Origin: Nitrospirota bacterium | GTDB taxonomy: Bacteria; Nitrospirota; Nitrospiria; Nitrospirales; Nitrospiraceae | Length of the DNA: 7,064 nucleotides | Assembly: GCA_016222925.1 (NCBI GenBank) | Contig: JACRQB010000297.1 | Location: 1-7,064 of the forward strand | Direction: 5' to 3' | Shown here: piece after piece, positions 6,771 to 7,064 of the stretch | How positions within the stretch are numbered: the stretch's first letter is position 1 | Layout: every line of letters starts with the position of its first letter | Program-made: the position numbers and the translations under genes | The notes under the pieces: model-generated | What the model was told of the DNA's origin: nothing | Database searches by the model: none | Seen by the model: only the letters and a program-made list of their open reading frames with translations

Positions 6771-7064
6771 GCGATTCATGCGAATCGGTCCGAGCACGAA
6801 ACACAGCAAGCTCCTCTCGCTACTACTGGGCAGCCTGCAAGCCTGACGTTTGCTGAATTTGTCCCGATGTACCTTCAATATCTTAAAGCCAAGCGACCGA
6901 AGAACGATGGGCGGAATCAAACCGTTCTGACGCACCATCTTATTCCGCATTTCGGCTACAAGAAGCTCTCTGGTATCTGCCTTGAAGATGGATTGGCTTA
7001 CCTGGAAAAGCGTCGCTCTGTCTTGATCGGCCCAGAGGATAAGAAACGACATGTGGCTCCCGGG
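6771..7064 (+). pseudogene. Tyrosine recombinase (phage-type integrase), N-terminal core-binding fragment, 5' end replaced by the IS, 3' end beyond window
   Basis: Plus-strand frame 3 is open from about 6726 to the window end. From 6846 it reads TFAEFVPMYLQYLKAKRP, followed by HHLIPHFGYKKLSGI and LAYLEKRR, the helical SAM-like core-binding domain that precedes the catalytic domain in tyrosine recombinases. The catalytic R-H-R-Y residues would lie beyond 7064. Residues before TFAEF (ETQQAPLATTGQPAS) look like a linker. Open frame continues upstream into the right IS repeat with no ATG, GTG or TTG in frame; the first in-frame ATG (6867) is already inside the domain. This points to truncation by the IS rather than a complete gene. 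The role in an intact copy would be site-specific integration or excision of an element. It could still be expressed from a fortuitous start, for example CTG at 6843, so 'pseudogene' is an inference. Confidence 0.75.

Noticed and set aside
6669..7052. Minus-strand open frame of 127 codons over the right end
   Set aside because: It covers the integrase fragment, which gives a recognisable domain on the plus strand, and crosses the IS boundary; taken as a shadow.

Overview
The window looks like a piece of a Gram-negative-type, moderately GC-rich bacterial genome (coding DNA around the high 50s % GC by eye). It joins the 3' end of a non-ribosomal peptide biosynthesis locus to a mobile-DNA scar. 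I cannot name the organism. Nitrospirota or a proteobacterium would fit the composition and the IS30-type transposase, but that is a weak inference.

Bases 1-4656 (+) hold the C-terminal 1551 residues of a non-ribosomal peptide synthetase (NRPS) that enters the window already open. The domain order is end of adenylation domain - carrier (T) - condensation (C) - adenylation (A) - carrier (T) - thioesterase (TE). This is therefore the last module of an assembly line plus the tail of the module before it. The condensation domain is of LCL type and no epimerase is present. The final A domain reads, by alignment to the GrsA pocket positions, as D-I-W-E-L-T-A-D-D-K. I associate this code with 2,4-diaminobutyrate. 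The TE releases the product.

A stand-alone class I SAM-dependent methyltransferase-like gene (4640-5410, +) overlaps the NRPS stop by 17 bases, with a strong Shine-Dalgarno inside the NRPS. The two are almost certainly co-translated, and the enzyme is a candidate tailoring or accessory function.

Bases 5411-5873 are more AT-rich, with no gene I can support. They contain one imperfect inverted repeat and half of a short direct-repeat pair.

Bases about 5874-6765 are a decayed IS30-family insertion sequence on the minus strand. Both terminal inverted repeats are recognisable, and the transposase is broken by at least four lesions. Immediately beyond its right end, a plus-strand reading frame encodes the N-terminal core-binding part of a tyrosine recombinase (phage-type integrase). 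It has no plausible start codon outside the IS and runs off the window at 7064. The IS has apparently cut off the integrase's 5' end. The NRPS locus therefore ends beside an integrase remnant, which suggests (but does not prove) carriage on or next to an integrative element. I see no clearly new system here; the most informative points are the terminal-module specificity, the coupled methyltransferase and the IS-disrupted integrase.
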